A stretch of DNA of 12,086 nt from Fimbriiglobus sp. (GTDB lineage Bacteria > Planctomycetota > Planctomycetia > Gemmatales > Gemmataceae): NCBI GenBank assembly GCA_025352585.1, contig JANXTD010000022.1, positions 1 to 12,086 of the forward strand. The letters are read 5' to 3'. The position numbers and the translations under genes were made by a program. Positions 1 to 7,288 of the stretch are shown piece after piece. Below the pieces are notes generated by a model that worked only from the letters and a program-made list of their open reading frames with translations, did no database searches and had not been told where the DNA came from. Position 1 is the stretch's first letter, and the number at the start of each line of letters is the position of its first letter.

Positions 1-151
1 GCGTGAGCAGCCCGGCGGCGACCCGGGAAGCGCTGTGCGGGTGGGCGACCTCGCCGCGGTCGTAGAGCCGGAAGCGGACGCCGCGTGCGTGCAGTTGCCA
101 CGCCAGCGTCGTGCCGGCGAGGCCGCCGCCGAGGACGGCGACATCGGTCAC
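1..151 (-). CDS. FAD-dependent oxidoreductase, DAO superfamily (N-terminal 50 codons only)
   Basis: The protein begins VTDVAVLGGGLAGTTLAWQL and runs off the left edge of the window. Residues 5-30 form a Rossmann beta-alpha-beta FAD-binding fold with the GxGxxG-type dinucleotide motif GGGLAG. They are followed by an acidic strand end (LYDR) and by SRVAAGLLT, a motif typical of the D-amino-acid-oxidase/MnmC-C-like flavoprotein superfamily. The GTG start (149-151) overlaps the TGA stop of the upstream topA gene (148-150) in a GTGA arrangement, so the two are probably co-transcribed and translationally coupled. I see no independent Shine-Dalgarno sequence. TrmFO, a common topA neighbour in other bacteria, was considered, but the residues after the FAD motif fit the DAO type better. 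The substrate cannot be inferred from this fragment. Confidence 0.83.
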   Translation of the reverse strand, partial: MTDVAVLGGGLAGTTLAWQLHARGVRFRLYDRGEVAHPHSASRVAAGLLT

Positions 152-3100
152 GCTTCGACCGCCGTGCCGCCCGGGTTGGCCTCGGCCGCGGCGATCTGGG
201 CGAGCAGCTTCTGCGAGCACTGCTGGGTCGCCTTGCACTTCGGGTAGGCCGTGCAACTGAGGAAGTACCGACCGCCGCCGAAGCGCGACTTCTTCAGCCC
301 CATCGGCGAGCCGCAGTCGGGGCACTTCTCGTCGACCGTGACGTTCGGCCCCGTCGGCTTCGCCGCCTTGTCGGTCTTCTCCGGCATCGGCGGCAGGATG
401 TCCTTCAACTGCTCCCGCAGTTCGGCGTTAATCGACTTGGCGTTCCGGCAGGCCGGGTAGCCGGTACACGACAAGAACGGCCCGCGCCAGCTCGTGCGGA
501 TCACCATCGGCTTCTTGCACTTGTCGCACAAGACACCCGTGTCGGCCGGGACCGCGGGGGCACCGTCGGCGTCGGCGTCGCTCATGAACTTGCACTTCGG
601 GTCGGGGCACCCCAGGTACGGCTTGCCGGCCTTGCTGCGCTTCAGCAGCATGTTGACCTTGCCGCACTTGAGGCACAGGTGCTTCGTCGGCAACGCCGTG
701 ACGACCGGCTTGCCGTCGGCGTCGAGGTTCATCAGCGTCGGGCAGTCGGGTGCCCCCTGGCAGGTGAAGAACGTGCCGAAGCGGCCTTCCTTCTTGACCA
801 TGAACTTGCCGCAGGCCGGGCAGGCGATGTCCGTGACCGTCGGCTCGGGGCGTTCGGCTTCGCCCTCGGCCGGCTTGATGTAGCTGCACTTCGGGTCGTC
901 GCGGTAGCCGGAGCAGCCGATGAACGGCTTGCCGGTCTTCGCACTGAACAGTTGCAGCAGAGGCTTGCCGCAGCGCGGGCAGGCCTCGCCGATCTCGATG
1001 CCGCGCAGCGCCGGCATGTCGGTCTGCGCCTTCGCCAACGCGGCGCTGAACGGCCCCCAGAACTCGTCGAGCACGTCCTCGTAGCGGTGCTTGCCGCTCT
1101 CGATCTCGTCGAGTTCCTCCTCGAAGTGGCTCGTGAACTTCAGGTCCATGATGTTGGCGAAGTGCGCCACCAGCAGGTCGGTGACGACCTTGCCCACGTC
1201 GGTGGCGAAGAAGCGCCGCGCCTCCTGCCGGACGTAGCCCCGGGCCTGGATCGTCTCGATGATGCTGGCGTAAGTGCTGGGCCGGCCGATGCCTTCCTTC
1301 TCGAGCATCTTCACCAGCGACGCCTCGTTGAAGCGCGACGGCGGCTGGGTGAAGTGCTGCGTCTCGAACAGGTCGAGTTTCCGCAGTGGCATGCCCTGCG
1401 TGATCATCGGCAACTCGGTGTCGTCGTTCTTGCCGGCCGGCGACAGGACTTTGCGGTAGCCGTCGAACTTCTGGATGCGGCCGGTCGCCTTGAACAGGCC
1501 GGGGCCGGCGGTCACCTCGACGTTGGTGACCGCGAAGATGGCCGGCGTCATCTGGCAGGCGACGAAGCGGTTGTAGATCAGCGTGTAGAGCCGCAGTTGG
1601 TCGGCGCCCAGGCCGGCCGACTCGGCGCGGCGGGGGGTCATGGTCACGTCGGTCGGCCGCACGCACTCGTGGGCCTCTTGCGCGCCCTTACCGGACGAGT
1701 AGAAGTTCGGCTTGGCCGGCAGGTACGCGCCGCCGAAGGTGGTGTCGATGTAGCTGCGGACGTTGTTCAAGGCGTCCGGGCCGATGCGGGTCGAGTCGGT
1801 CCGCATGTACGTAATCAGCGCGACGGTGCCTTCGCTGCCGAGATCGACGCCCTCGTAAAGCCGCTGGGCGGTCTGCATCGTCCGCGAGGCGCTGAAGCGC
1901 AGGCGGATGTTGGCCTGCTGTTGGAGCGTCGAGGTGGTGAACGGCGCGGGGGCACGCTCGGGCCGGTCCTTCTGTTCGAGCTTCGAGACGACGAACTTCG
2001 CGCCCTGCAACGCCGCGGCGATGCGGTCGGCGTCGGATTCATTGTTCAGCACCGGCTCGGCGTCGTTCCACTTGGCCAGCTCGGTCATAAAGCTGCCCTC
2101 CGGCGGCCGCGGCAGCCCGGCCTTCTCCGGCGCGGCCGACTTCGCGGCGGCCTGGCCGTCGGCGTCGGCGGCGTCCGGCGTCTCGGTGTCCGGCGTGTCT
2201 TCGGCGTCGTCCTTGTCGTCTTCCTCCGGCGAGCCCGGCTTGGGCGCGTCCTTCGGCTTCTCGTCCTTCTTCTTGGCGAAGATCTTGGCCTTCTTGGGGT
2301 CGGCCGTGTACGCGATCTTCATCGCCTCCGGCGCGAGCAACGCCGTGATCCGCCAGTACTCGGCGGTGCGGAACGCCTCGATCTCGCGCTCCCGATCGAC
2401 GATGACGCGGACCGCCACCGACTGCACCCGGCCGGCGCTCAGTCCGCGGGTGACCTTGTCGCCCAGGATCGCCGACAGCGGGAAGCCGACGACGCGGTCC
2501 ATCGCCCGGCGAGCTTCTTGCGCCCGCACCCGGTCGAGGTCGATCTTCTCGGCCGCGGCGAGGGCCTGGTTGATCGCGTTCTTGGTGATCTCGTTGAAGC
2601 GGACGCGGAAGGTCAGCGCCTCGTCGAGTTGCAGTTCGTCGGCGATGTGCCAGGCGATCGACTCGCCCTCGCGGTCGGGGTCGCTAGCCAGCAGCACCCG
2701 CTTGGCCTTCTGCGCGGCGGCGGCGAGTTCGTCGAGGATTTCCTTCTGCGTGCGGCGGCCGCGCCCCTTGCCGGCTTTGGCCTTCGCTTTCGCCCCGGCA
2801 TCGACGAGGTAGCGCAGCTTCCAGCCGTCGCCGATGCGGATGCCCGACACCTCCTCGCCCTCGACGCGGCGGCCGGTGGCGAGGTCGCGGACGTGGCCGT
2901 AGCTGGCGAGCACTTTGAACTTGTTGCCGAGGTACTTGTTGATCGTCTTGGCCTTGGCCGGCGACTCGACGATGAGCAGGTCGTAGCCGCCGGAGCCGTC
3001 GGGGACCAGCGGTTCGCGGACGGTCACCCCCGGCGTCTTCTTGGTCGTCTTGCGGGCGGCGCGCTTGGCGACCGGCTCGACGCCGGTGCTGGCCTTGGTC

Positions 3101-3216
3101 GCCTTGCGGGCCGGGGCCTTGCGGGTCGTCTTGGCGGTGGTCGCCGTCGCGCCGTCGCCCTCCATATGGGAAGGGCTGGCGGCGGCGGGCTTGGTCGTCT
3201 TGCGGGGGGCAGGCAC
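148..3216 (-). CDS. topA: DNA topoisomerase I (type IA), 1022 aa
   Basis: This enzyme relaxes negatively supercoiled DNA by transient single-strand cleavage through a 5'-phosphotyrosine. Residues 1-77 are a Lys/Ala/Thr-rich basic tail. The TOPRIM domain starts at about residue 78 with LLIVESPAKAKTINKYLG (catalytic Glu84) and continues to SDPDREGE, where D179, D181 and E183 are the acidic metal-binding triad. The active-site tyrosine is Y470 in ITYMRTDSTRIG, with R472 two residues later as in Escherichia coli TopA. Residues about 306-375 are a charged low-complexity insertion not present in E. coli TopA. The C-terminus has five tetracysteine zinc ribbons (Cys746/749/768/777, 799/802/819/825, 848/851/870/875, 897/900/917/923, 965/968/988/994). 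The start is GTG at 3214-3216, with GGAG (complement of 3226-3229) 9 nt upstream. The stop overlaps the next gene, and the gene is divergent from the 913-aa membrane protein gene. Family identity is essentially certain. Confidence 0.97.
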   Translation of the reverse strand: MPAPRKTTKPAAASPSHMEGDGATATTAKTTRKAPARKATKASTGVEPVAKRAARKTTKKTPGVTVREPLVPDGSGGYDLLIVESPAKAKTINKYLGNKFKVLASYGHVRDLATGRRVEGEEVSGIRIGDGWKLRYLVDAGAKAKAKAGKGRGRRTQKEILDELAAAAQKAKRVLLASDPDREGESIAWHIADELQLDEALTFRVRFNEITKNAINQALAAAEKIDLDRVRAQEARRAMDRVVGFPLSAILGDKVTRGLSAGRVQSVAVRVIVDREREIEAFRTAEYWRITALLAPEAMKIAYTADPKKAKIFAKKKDEKPKDAPKPGSPEEDDKDDAEDTPDTETPDAADADGQAAAKSAAPEKAGLPRPPEGSFMTELAKWNDAEPVLNNESDADRIAAALQGAKFVVSKLEQKDRPERAPAPFTTSTLQQQANIRLRFSASRTMQTAQRLYEGVDLGSEGTVALITYMRTDSTRIGPDALNNVRSYIDTTFGGAYLPAKPNFYSSGKGAQEAHECVRPTDVTMTPRRAESAGLGADQLRLYTLIYNRFVACQMTPAIFAVTNVEVTAGPGLFKATGRIQKFDGYRKVLSPAGKNDDTELPMITQGMPLRKLDLFETQHFTQPPSRFNEASLVKMLEKEGIGRPSTYASIIETIQARGYVRQEARRFFATDVGKVVTDLLVAHFANIMDLKFTSHFEEELDEIESGKHRYEDVLDEFWGPFSAALAKAQTDMPALRGIEIGEACPRCGKPLLQLFSAKTGKPFIGCSGYRDDPKCSYIKPAEGEAERPEPTVTDIACPACGKFMVKKEGRFGTFFTCQGAPDCPTLMNLDADGKPVVTALPTKHLCLKCGKVNMLLKRSKAGKPYLGCPDPKCKFMSDADADGAPAVPADTGVLCDKCKKPMVIRTSWRGPFLSCTGYPACRNAKSINAELREQLKDILPPMPEKTDKAAKPTGPNVTVDEKCPDCGSPMGLKKSRFGGGRYFLSCTAYPKCKATQQCSQKLLAQIAAAEANPGGTAVEA

Positions 3217-3238
3217 CTTGATCGACTCCGTGTTGCGG

Positions 3239-3266
3239 TTGTTACGAACCGCGGAATTCCTACAAT
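3239..3266 (+). promoter_or_regulatory. Possible sigma70-like promoter in the topA / 3414-gene divergent spacer
   Basis: TTGTTA (3239-3244) and TACAAT (3261-3266) are separated by 16 bp and match 4/6 and 5/6 of the sigma70 -35 and -10 consensus. If used, it would drive the plus-strand gene starting at 3414 with a leader of roughly 140 nt. The -35 hexamer sits in a short inverted repeat (GCGGTT at 3235-3240, AACCGC at 3247-3252). This is a pattern match only. Promoter consensus is poorly defined in planctomycetes, and I see no equally good match for topA. Confidence 0.28.
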
Positions 3267-3273
3267 CGAACTT

Positions 3274-3309
3274 CCGCCCCCACTCCGGACTCGGGGAGTG
3301 CCGGGGCGG
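3274..3309. promoter_or_regulatory. GC-rich stem-loop in the divergent intergenic region
   Basis: CCGCCCC (3274-3280) plus CACTCC (3281-3286) pairs with GGAGTG (3295-3300) plus GGGGCGG (3303-3309). This gives a 13-bp stem with an 8-nt loop and a 2-nt bulge (CC, 3301-3302). It lies 58 bp upstream of the topA start and 105 bp upstream of the 3414 start, so it could be an operator or a leader-RNA structure for either gene. No run of T follows on either strand, so a terminator is unlikely. Confidence 0.4.
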
Positions 3310-3413
3310 CGAACAGTCACACTTAGAGCAGTCCTACGGGGGCTGTCAAGGGTGGCGGCCCCCGCGGGGCGGCCGGCGGCGGGTAACGGACGCAACGTAA
3401 CTAGGGCTGTGTC

Positions 3414-6155
3414 ATGGCTTTCAACCCGTTCGACATTTTTCGCCGCAACACGCGAATCTTGTTCATCATCCTCACCTGCGTCATGATGTTCGTCTTCGTC
3501 CTGCAGTTCGGGCAGGGCGACCTCTTCTCGATGATCCCGCGCCTCCTCGCCGCCCGCACCCGCGGCGGCGAAGTCCTCGCCGTCGTCGGCGGGAGCAAAG
3601 TTTACTCGTCCGAACTCGGCGACCTCGAAACCCGCCGCCTCGTCGCCAACGAGTACATGGTCCGCGGCAGCGAGCGGGCCTTGCTCAACTTGCAAACCGC
3701 CGTGGCCGACAACCTCAAGACGGTCACCGCCCAGAACAAGCAGACCATCGAGAAGGCCTTCACGGCCGTCCAGCGCAACTTCTTCAGCCAGGAACTCGAG
3801 CAGCGCTACCAGATGCTGCAGCGCTTCAACTTCGGCACCCCCATCACGATGGACGACGAGCGCACCGACCGCGAGCGCACCCTGCAATTCACGCTGTTCA
3901 GCCTCGAGCAGATCGTCCAGGGCAAGAACCCGCCCGAGGCCGACCGCACCGCCGCCCAGGCGCTGATGCAGCTCATCGACCTGCGCGAGCGCCGCATCCA
4001 GGCCGCCGGCAGCGGCAACAAGACGCACTACTTCGGCAACCAGCCGGCCAACACGACCCGCGACAACGTCGAGTTCATGCTGTGGCTCAAGAAGGCCGAC
4101 CAACTCGGCATCCACTTCGCCGCCGCCGAGGTCAGCGACCTGGCGAACCACGAACTCTTCCAAAAGATGACGGCCGACGACTGGCGTGCGGTGGACGGCA
4201 GCCTGCGCGACAAGGCCCGCTTCTCGCCGTCGATGGTGCAGTCGGCGCTCGCCGACGAGTTCCGCGTGCGCTCGGCCCAGGCCGCGGTCATGGGCCAGTC
4301 GGCGCTGAACCCGCTGGCGACCGAGTACCAGTCGCCCGCCGAGTTCTTCGAGTACTTCCGCAAGGAAACCAACCCGGCGACCTACCGCGTCATCGCCGTC
4401 CCGGCCGAGAACTTCGTCGACCGCGTGACCGGCAGCCCAGACGACGTGGCCCGCCGCGAACTCTTTCAGGCCGGCAAGAACGACGACCCCAACCCGAAGC
4501 TGGCCAAGCTGGGCCTGCGCGAGCCGCGCAAGCTCAAACTCGGCTGGCTCGAGGTCACCGGCGAGGAGCCGTACTTCAAGGCCGCCGCCGCCGAGGCCGC
4601 GCCGAAGCTCGACCTGGCCGCGAAGCTCAGCGGCTTTTTGGTCGCCCCGCTGCCGGGTGTGAGCCTCACGTCGCTGCTGGCCGCCCCCGCGCCGGCCTTC
4701 ACGCCGAACCTGCTGACGGGCGAGCTGTACCGGGCGTACGTCGCCACGCACAAGTCCGGGCTGACGCAGTCGTGGTTCAGCCTCTTCGGCGGCCAGAGCC
4801 TGCCCGACCCGGCGTTCGTGCGGCCGGCCCACGTCGCCACGCTCGCCGCGAGCCTCGCCGGGGCCTTCGCCGGCCAGGGCGGGCCGTTCGCCGCGCCCTC
4901 GGCGTTCGTCGGGGCCGCCGTGCTGGCCGACCGCAAGACCCGCTTCGAGACGCTGCCGACCGCGGTCATCGCCCCGCTGTCACCCGGCCTCGGCGGCCTC
5001 GTCACGGCGCTGGGCAACCTGGCGGTGCAGAACGTCGCCGCGCAGCCGCTGCCGCAGGCCGTCGTGCAAGGCCGGCTGCTGAGCCAGTTCGAGGAGCGGC
5101 TCGTCAAGACCGTCGCGGTGACCGACATCGTCAAGCTCATCACCGACCTCGACAAGATCAAGCCGGCCGCCGACTCGCCGGAGGCCAAGAAGCTCGTCGC
5201 CGACTTCGTCGCGGCGCGGGGCTTGAAAGTCGGCGGGTCGAAAGAGTTCCGCGACCAGTACGGCATCGGCTCCGACGAGGGCTTGAAAGTCCTCGTCGCC
5301 AAGAAGGAGGAGTCGAACCCGCTGCACAGCGCCGCGGAGGTCACCCCGGCGAAGTTCGGCCGCCGCTTCTTCTTCGAGCAGACCCGCGGCCCCGACGGCA
5401 GCCCCGGCCGCGAGGTGCCCAGCAGCGGCTTCTTCCGGCCGCAGCCGTACCCCAACGAGTCGTTCCCGATGCACCTGGTCTACCGCACCCAGGAGCAGAC
5501 GCCCGAGCCGCTGCGCGACCCCAACAGCGCCGAGGCGAAGGCCAAGGTCGAGGCGGCGTGGCGGCGCAAGCAGGCCCGCGAACTCGCCAAGAAGGCCGCC
5601 GAGGGACTCGCCGCCCAGGCCCAGGCGCTGGGCGGCAACGCGATCGAACTCAGCCCGAAGCTGACGCAGTGGCACAGCGACTTCGTCAAGTCGTTCGCGT
5701 CGCCCGAGGCCCAGGCCCGCGTCAAGCTCTTCTCGCTCGACAACGTGGCCCCGGTCGTCGAGACTTCGGGCATCGGCATCATGGCCCAGCGCGGGGCCGG
5801 CGGCTACTCGATGAAGGAGACCGCCGACATCGCCTTCCCGACCCAAACGATGGTCGAGGAGGTCGTCCGCGCCAAGGACAAGCCCCTCGGCACGGCCCTG
5901 GTGCTGACCGACGAGCCGGGTGACACGGCGTACGTCGCGGTCCTGAGCAGCCGCGAGGAGAAGTCGATCGACGACTTCTACACCTACGCCTACGGCTCGT
6001 CGTCGAAGTTCACGCCCTTGCAGCCTGTCGTGAGGCGCAACCAGCGCGCGGCACTCCGCAAGCAGGCCCGCGACACGGCGGTACTGCTGCTGAAGTCCGA
6101 GTTCGGCTACGAGAAGGAGAGCGAGAGCCTGAACAAGAAGTCGATCGACGAGTAG
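3414..6155 (+). CDS. Membrane-anchored PpiD/SurA-like periplasmic chaperone (putative), 913 aa
   Basis: The protein has a short cytoplasmic N-terminus (MAFNPFDIFRRNTR), one transmembrane helix at about residues 15-32 and a long extracytoplasmic part. This is the PpiD topology. After the anchor, VLAVVGGSKVYSSELGDL (residues 55-72) resembles the start of the SurA/PpiD N-terminal chaperone domain. A helical region follows to about residue 320. Residues 321-380 (YRVIAVPAENF, then GLREPRKLKLGWLEV) resemble the region leading into the parvulin domain. I do not see a recognisable parvulin catalytic core. Instead, residues about 390-585 are Ala/Leu/Pro-rich. Residues 673-690 (FFRPQPYPNESFPMHLVY) and a charged helix (705-735) resemble the C-terminal part of such proteins. 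The ATG at 3414 has AGGG (3403-3406) 7 nt upstream. It is probably a foldase-type helper without isomerase activity, but this rests on weak similarity. The coding call is firm; the function is tentative. Confidence 0.8.
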   Translation: MAFNPFDIFRRNTRILFIILTCVMMFVFVLQFGQGDLFSMIPRLLAARTRGGEVLAVVGGSKVYSSELGDLETRRLVANEYMVRGSERALLNLQTAVADNLKTVTAQNKQTIEKAFTAVQRNFFSQELEQRYQMLQRFNFGTPITMDDERTDRERTLQFTLFSLEQIVQGKNPPEADRTAAQALMQLIDLRERRIQAAGSGNKTHYFGNQPANTTRDNVEFMLWLKKADQLGIHFAAAEVSDLANHELFQKMTADDWRAVDGSLRDKARFSPSMVQSALADEFRVRSAQAAVMGQSALNPLATEYQSPAEFFEYFRKETNPATYRVIAVPAENFVDRVTGSPDDVARRELFQAGKNDDPNPKLAKLGLREPRKLKLGWLEVTGEEPYFKAAAAEAAPKLDLAAKLSGFLVAPLPGVSLTSLLAAPAPAFTPNLLTGELYRAYVATHKSGLTQSWFSLFGGQSLPDPAFVRPAHVATLAASLAGAFAGQGGPFAAPSAFVGAAVLADRKTRFETLPTAVIAPLSPGLGGLVTALGNLAVQNVAAQPLPQAVVQGRLLSQFEERLVKTVAVTDIVKLITDLDKIKPAADSPEAKKLVADFVAARGLKVGGSKEFRDQYGIGSDEGLKVLVAKKEESNPLHSAAEVTPAKFGRRFFFEQTRGPDGSPGREVPSSGFFRPQPYPNESFPMHLVYRTQEQTPEPLRDPNSAEAKAKVEAAWRRKQARELAKKAAEGLAAQAQALGGNAIELSPKLTQWHSDFVKSFASPEAQARVKLFSLDNVAPVVETSGIGIMAQRGAGGYSMKETADIAFPTQTMVEEVVRAKDKPLGTALVLTDEPGDTAYVAVLSSREEKSIDDFYTYAYGSSSKFTPLQPVVRRNQRAALRKQARDTAVLLLKSEFGYEKESESLNKKSIDE

Positions 6156-6180
6156 GCGAGCCGGAAGCGTCCGGAGTTCC
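6156..6180. repeat. Truncated copy of the GAGCCG-type dispersed repeat
   Basis: Immediately after the stop of the 913-aa gene, GAGCCGGAAGCGT (6158-6170) runs straight into CCGGAGTTCC (6171-6180). Compared with the copy at 7289-7320, seven bases (GAGCGCC) are missing between the two blocks. The CGGAGTTC part is also the outer end of the 64-bp inverted repeat that follows, so the two repeat elements abut or share sequence here. Confidence 0.6.
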
Positions 6181-6365
6181 GTGGCTCCGCCGCAGGCGAC
6201 TCTTGTTAGCCCGACGCGCGAGCGAGGGGAGCAAACCCCGGTGGGCAACGCGGGTGGGGAAAGCCAAAGCCGTCAACACCCAGCAGCATTGCGGATTCGG
6301 ATTTGCTCCCCTCGCTCGCGCGTCGGGCTAACAAGATGCGCCTGCGGCGGGGCCACGGAACTCCG
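6172..6365. repeat. 194-bp inverted-repeat element with 64-bp arms
   Basis: The left arm (6172-6235) and right arm (6302-6365) are reverse complements at 61 of 64 positions and flank a 66-bp centre. The arms contain TTGTTAGCCCGACGCGCGAG (6213-6232 on the plus strand), a motif I recall as widespread between genes in Gemmata-type genomes. That recollection is unverified. The outermost bases of each arm are CGGAGTTC / GAACTCCG, also found in the palindrome at 7289-7360. No open frame of plausible protein composition lies inside, and I see no target-site duplication next to the arms. It could be a miniature inverted-repeat element, or a large stem-loop at the 3' end of the upstream gene's transcript. 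Confidence 0.85.
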
Positions 6366-6484
6366 TCGCTGAGGTGCAATTCGCATCAGCTCACCGCACG
6401 GCCACCGCCGACTCGAGCAAGGCACTTGGGGGCGACCGCAATGTGCGACCTGGCCCTCGCCGACCACACCCCGACGCCGACGCC

Positions 6485-6656
6485 ATGCCCCGAGTCGTCG
6501 TCAGCGGCGCGGGCATCGGCGGGCTTGTCGCGGCCGTCGCGTTCCGCCGCCGGGGCTGGGAGGCGGCCTTCTACGAGGCGGCCCCCGAGTCCCGGCCCGT
6601 CGGCAAGGGCATCTGGGTGCCGATCAACGCGATGTCGGTGCTCGGCCTCGCCTCCC
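6485..6656 (+). pseudogene. 5' remnant of an FAD-dependent monooxygenase gene
   Basis: Starting at ATG 6485, the frame reads MPRVVVSGAGIGGLVAAVAF, then about 35 residues ending GIWVPINAMSVLGL. This is the N-terminus of a flavoprotein aromatic hydroxylase/monooxygenase. It has the Rossmann GAGIGG motif (residues 8-13), an acidic strand end (YEAAP) and the RPVGKGIW segment that follows in this family. Intact members run to about 370-400 residues. Here similarity stops at about residue 55 (near 6650), and the frame closes at 6698-6700 after unrelated residues. Base composition also drops at this point. No later part of the family (no GD FAD motif) follows in any plus-strand frame. It is best read as a truncated gene whose 3' part was lost or replaced. 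No Shine-Dalgarno sequence is evident. Confidence 0.7.
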
Positions 6657-6678
6657 GTTGTCACACAGGATATGTCTT

Positions 6679-7116
6679 TTGCGATACTTCTCGGCCGTAA
6701 TGATTTCCGCCTGGTCGTTAAGCTGTTCCGGGGGAGGTACCACGAACATCGTGTTCCACAGCAGTGCCGCGAAGGTTGCGGACGGGTTGTACATCGTCGT
6801 CCAAAGTCGTAACGCCAATTTGCGCAAAGAAAGCGGCGTCACCACAATCGACTTTGCCGACTCGAACATCGGTCACGTGCCGGACAGGAGATTGTTCAGT
6901 CATTTCGTCGTGACATTCACCAACGGCGACGGCACTGAGGTGCTACCGATGGCATTTCATCGTCAGACACTTGAGCCGGGCAAGAGATACGTCATACCAC
7001 TGCCCTACGGAAACGACCCCTTTTGGTTTTACGTCGGCACTAACGACGGCTACAAGGCGTGTCGGGCGCAACTCAAACACAAACTTGGCGACTACGAGAT
7101 CGACTTCAGTCCGTGA
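6679..7116 (+). CDS. Small probable lipoprotein of unknown function, 145 aa
   Basis: I do not recognise the family. From the TTG at 6679 the protein begins MRYFSAVMISAWSLSCSGGG, with a short basic start, a hydrophobic stretch and a cysteine followed by Ser-Gly-Gly-Gly. This is a plausible lipoprotein signal, though Ser at -3 is not ideal for a lipobox. The mature part looks beta-rich and globular (FVVTFTNGDG, YVIPLPYGND, PFWFYVGTND). AGGA (6667-6670) lies 8 nt before this TTG and decides the start. Alternatives are TTG 6658 (seven residues longer, no ribosome site) and ATG 6700 (too short a signal peptide). My hand count gives 228 G+C in 420 bases (54%) over 6661-7080, clearly below the neighbours, which suggests separate origin. 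It begins where the monooxygenase remnant ends and converges on the M50 gene. Confidence 0.7.
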   Translation: MRYFSAVMISAWSLSCSGGGTTNIVFHSSAAKVADGLYIVVQSRNANLRKESGVTTIDFADSNIGHVPDRRLFSHFVVTFTNGDGTEVLPMAFHRQTLEPGKRYVIPLPYGNDPFWFYVGTNDGYKACRAQLKHKLGDYEIDFSP

Positions 7117-7156
7117 CGCGAGGGAGTGGATGAGGACTCCGCCACTAGCAACGGCA

Positions 7157-7184
7157 GCCTTTGAAGCGGCCACATGCCAAAGGC
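7157..7184. terminator. Short stem-loop downstream of the lipoprotein gene
   Basis: GCCTTTG (7157-7163) and CAAAGGC (7178-7184) form a 7-bp stem with a 14-nt loop, 40 bp after the lipoprotein stop codon. No T-run follows. A role as a weak terminator is possible but unproven. Otherwise 7117-7288 holds nothing I can assign. Confidence 0.25.
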
Positions 7185-7288
7185 GGTAGCGTCCTCCCGG
7201 CGCTGCGGGCCTACAACGGCTTGGGGTAACTGCACGACCGCGCGCCAGCCGAGCGCTGCTCGACCGGCCGTACCGGCTGAACTCCTGA

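Noticed and set aside
1..151. TrmFO as identity of the gene after topA
   Set aside because: The topA-trmFO neighbourhood is common elsewhere, but the residues after the FAD motif (SRVAAGLLT) fit DAO-type oxidoreductases rather than the TrmFO pattern.
85..3486. Plus-strand open frame of 1133 codons opposite topA
   Set aside because: It is the antisense shadow of a certain gene in GC-rich DNA. Its product is a monotone Arg/Leu/Val/Ala/Gly-rich sequence with no domain pattern.
3024..4832. Minus-strand open frame of 602 codons across the topA spacer and the 913-aa gene
   Set aside because: It covers the start of one gene and the intergenic stem-loop, with low-complexity Arg/Pro/Ala-rich content. 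It is a shadow frame.
4082..5923. Plus-strand open frame of 613 codons inside the 913-aa gene
   Set aside because: It is a shifted frame of the real gene, dominated by Arg, Gly, Ala and Pro, without any secretion signal or motif.
6303..6812. Plus-strand open frame of 169 codons spanning the right repeat arm and the monooxygenase remnant
   Set aside because: It reads through an inverted-repeat arm and is out of frame with both the flavoprotein motif and the lipoprotein, so it is a chance frame.
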